Below, in pieces: positions 42,476 to 43,715 of a stretch of DNA of 43,715 nt. Every line of letters begins with the position of its first letter. Within the stretch, counting starts at the first letter, position 1. The stretch spans positions 1-43,715 of the forward strand of contig CAYQQU010000049.1 in assembly GCA_964419545.1 (NCBI GenBank). The letters run 5' to 3'. The DNA comes from CAYQQU01 sp964419545 (lineage in GTDB: Bacteria > Bacteroidota > Bacteroidia > Chitinophagales > Saprospiraceae). A model generated the notes under the pieces. It saw only the letters and a program-made list of their open reading frames with translations. It did not search any database and had not been told where the DNA came from. A program made the position numbers and the translations under genes.

Positions 42476-42606
42476 CCCGGATGATTCAGCTATTGCCGCC
42501 CGCCATTCTGCCCCGCTCTGGGGATACCGGCCTGCGTATCGCCCTCCGGTGCGAACGCAAGCCGGGCAACCGTCTTGACGATGAACCCATGAATAATCCG
42601 GGCTAA
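42473..42606 (-). repeat. Dispersed inverted-repeat element, copy C (inverted, shortened)
   Basis: 134 bp in the opposite orientation to copies A and B. Read on the minus strand it gives TTAGCCCGGATTATTCATGG, then GGCTTGCGTTCGCACCGG, GGCGATACGCAGGC, TATCCCC and CAGAATGGCGG. About 40-50 bases of the core are missing, and the distal arm has diverged (TGACCCGGATGATTCA at 42473-42488). Its first three bases are the stop codon of the pyruvate kinase-like gene. Confidence 0.85.
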
Positions 42607-42647
42607 CTTATCCTGAGATAGGGTATGATCAATCCCCGGCCAACCCC

Positions 42648-43538
42648 CTACGAATTAACCGTCCACACATTCTCCTCGTACGCCTGTACCGGGCAGAAAT
42701 TGCCGGTGCGGGCTTCGCACAGGTCCATCAATTGTTGGCCTACTGTGCGGTCGTAGGTGATCGGTACGGACTGGGCGGGGCGGCCGTCAACCAGGTAGAG
42801 TCCGTTGGGCGCGGGGCCCGTTTCGTCGTCGACCAGTTTGGCTACCACGGGGGCGATTGCCTGTGCGGGGGATCTGGCGAAAAAGCGGTTGATCAAATTG
42901 ACGGGGGTCCGGAAAGTAAGCGGCAGGTTGCGGTAGAGGTTGGTCTTCACGCGTCCCGGGCAGAAAGTGTTGGCCGTCACCTGGGCGCCGTGTAGCCGGC
43001 GGGCCAGCTCGTACGTCCAGATGATCCGGGCCAGCGCCGCCTGGTTGTTGGCGTCATAGACGGTGAAATGCCCGTTGAGGCTGGGGTCCTGAAAGTTGAG
43101 AAACCCGGTGCGGTGCGACTCGCCGGAAACGTTGATGATCTGGGCGGGCGCTGATTCCATCATCCGGTCGAGGAGGAGGTTGGTCAGCAGGAACGGCCCC
43201 AGCACGTTGGTGGCGAAGTTGAGTTCGTAGCCCTGGGGCGTATATTTTTTGCGCGGATAATAGACGCCGGCCATGTTGGCCAGCAGGTGCAGTTCCCGGT
43301 AATTGTACTTGAAATCCTGAGCGAAACCATAGATCGATTTCGGGTCGGACAAGTCCGCGATCATCAGGTCGATGTTGGGGTTGCGGCTTTTTGCGATCAA
43401 GTCGATGCGCGCTTTGCGGCCGCGTTTGGGGTCGCGGCACAACATCACAATGGTGGCGCCGCGTTTCGCCAACTCCAGCGCCATGGCTTTTCCCAAGCCG
43501 GAATTCGCGCCGGTGACGAGGCAGGTAAAGTTCTCCAT
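42648..43538 (-). CDS. SDR-family oxidoreductase-like protein, catalytic Lys replaced
   Basis: A 296-residue classical short-chain dehydrogenase/reductase-fold protein, closest in text to retinol dehydrogenase/WW-domain oxidoreductase-type members. The start at 43538 (MENFTCLVTGANSGLGKAMA) puts the cofactor motif TGANSGLG at 9-16. NMAG at 88-91 is the structural NAG motif, and INVSGESHRTG should hold the catalytic Ser. Tyr161 is in VYDANNQA, but the position four residues on, where YxxxK requires Lys, is Asn165. CPGRVKTNL after the active site is normal. Arg residues after the first strand (LCRDPKRGRKA) suggest NADP(H). The missing Lys may mean weak or no activity, or altered chemistry. No neighbour suggests a substrate. 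Confidence 0.85.
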   Translation of the reverse strand: MENFTCLVTGANSGLGKAMALELAKRGATIVMLCRDPKRGRKARIDLIAKSRNPNIDLMIADLSDPKSIYGFAQDFKYNYRELHLLANMAGVYYPRKKYTPQGYELNFATNVLGPFLLTNLLLDRMMESAPAQIINVSGESHRTGFLNFQDPSLNGHFTVYDANNQAALARIIWTYELARRLHGAQVTANTFCPGRVKTNLYRNLPLTFRTPVNLINRFFARSPAQAIAPVVAKLVDDETGPAPNGLYLVDGRPAQSVPITYDRTVGQQLMDLCEARTGNFCPVQAYEENVWTVNS

Positions 43539-43715
43539 CAAATGAAATGTTTTTTCGTGTCCAATCACTTGGCAAATTTCTTTAACGGTGATTCTCGCGG
43601 GGATAAAGGCCGGCGGCCGCAGAAAAAAAGTAAGCGGGCCGACAATTTCCAGGCCAATCACTGAGAGCTTGTTTGGAGGTAGTGCTTTTGAAGCGAAAAA
43701 CTCAGATTTTGGGTT

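Overview
The window is a stretch of chromosome from a Bacteroidota bacterium with high GC content and dense coding. It is most likely a Saprospiria/Lewinella-type organism. The signs are a type IX secretion (T9SS) C-terminal sorting domain, DUF5916 and DUF4294 proteins, a LytS/LytTR-type pair whose kinase carries a beta-propeller sensor, weak Shine-Dalgarno sequences, and several copies of the Bacteroidota promoter pattern (TTTG, 19-20 bp, TAnnTTTG). Family-level placement is inference. I saw no tRNA, rRNA, CRISPR array, phage gene or intact transposase.

Layout. 1-1521: the 3' part of a DUF5916 outer-membrane-type gene, broken by an in-frame TAG. 1651-4098: an exported S9 prolyl oligopeptidase-type peptidase. 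4128-5903 (-): aspS. 6041-7462 (-): a membrane glycosyltransferase-like protein, divergent from an SLC12/APC-type transporter (7580-9955). 10279-11508: hemA, then a DUF4294 protein. 12339-13817 (-): a polysaccharide flippase. 13985-15052: an M42 aminopeptidase, followed by a pterin dehydratase and a PLP aminotransferase pair. 16611-17423 (-): lgt. 17720-21058 (-): a 1112-residue secreted T9SS protein of seven Cys-rich modules, with two terminator-like hairpins behind it and a clear promoter in front. 21557-24494: an SdiA-regulated-type propeller protein, odhB (sucB) and a small membrane protein. 24676-25850 (-): a DUF3299-like exported protein and a LolD-type ATPase without its permease. 26116-30330 (-): a LytTR response regulator and its propeller histidine kinase. 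30554-33841: ileS. 34123-38132: a propeller-GAF membrane sensor two bases ahead of a GluR0-like, ligand-gated K+ channel. 38191-39741 (-): a GT39-like glycosyltransferase. 40083-42475: a small alarmone hydrolase and a divergent pyruvate kinase-like protein. 42648-43538 (-): an SDR-fold protein.

Two sets of short non-coding elements are the most unusual structure. One is a dispersed family of about 135-185 bp with 20-bp terminal inverted repeats (TTAACCCGGATTATTCATGG). It has three substantial copies (24502-24680, 39879-40063, 42473-42606) and three fragments (17507-17526, 27048-27064, 38150-38183). Two copies in inverted orientation bracket the alarmone hydrolase/pyruvate kinase-like operon, and two copies supply stop codons to neighbouring genes. 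The other is a single 152-bp hairpin element (25904-26055) with 18-bp perfect inverted ends and a 10-bp target duplication, a textbook miniature inverted-repeat transposable element.

The best candidate for an undescribed system is 34123-38132. A large periplasmic propeller sensor with a cytoplasmic GAF domain and no visible output domain appears translationally coupled to a prokaryotic glutamate-receptor-type potassium channel. This suggests a sensor-channel unit linking an extracellular ligand to membrane potential.
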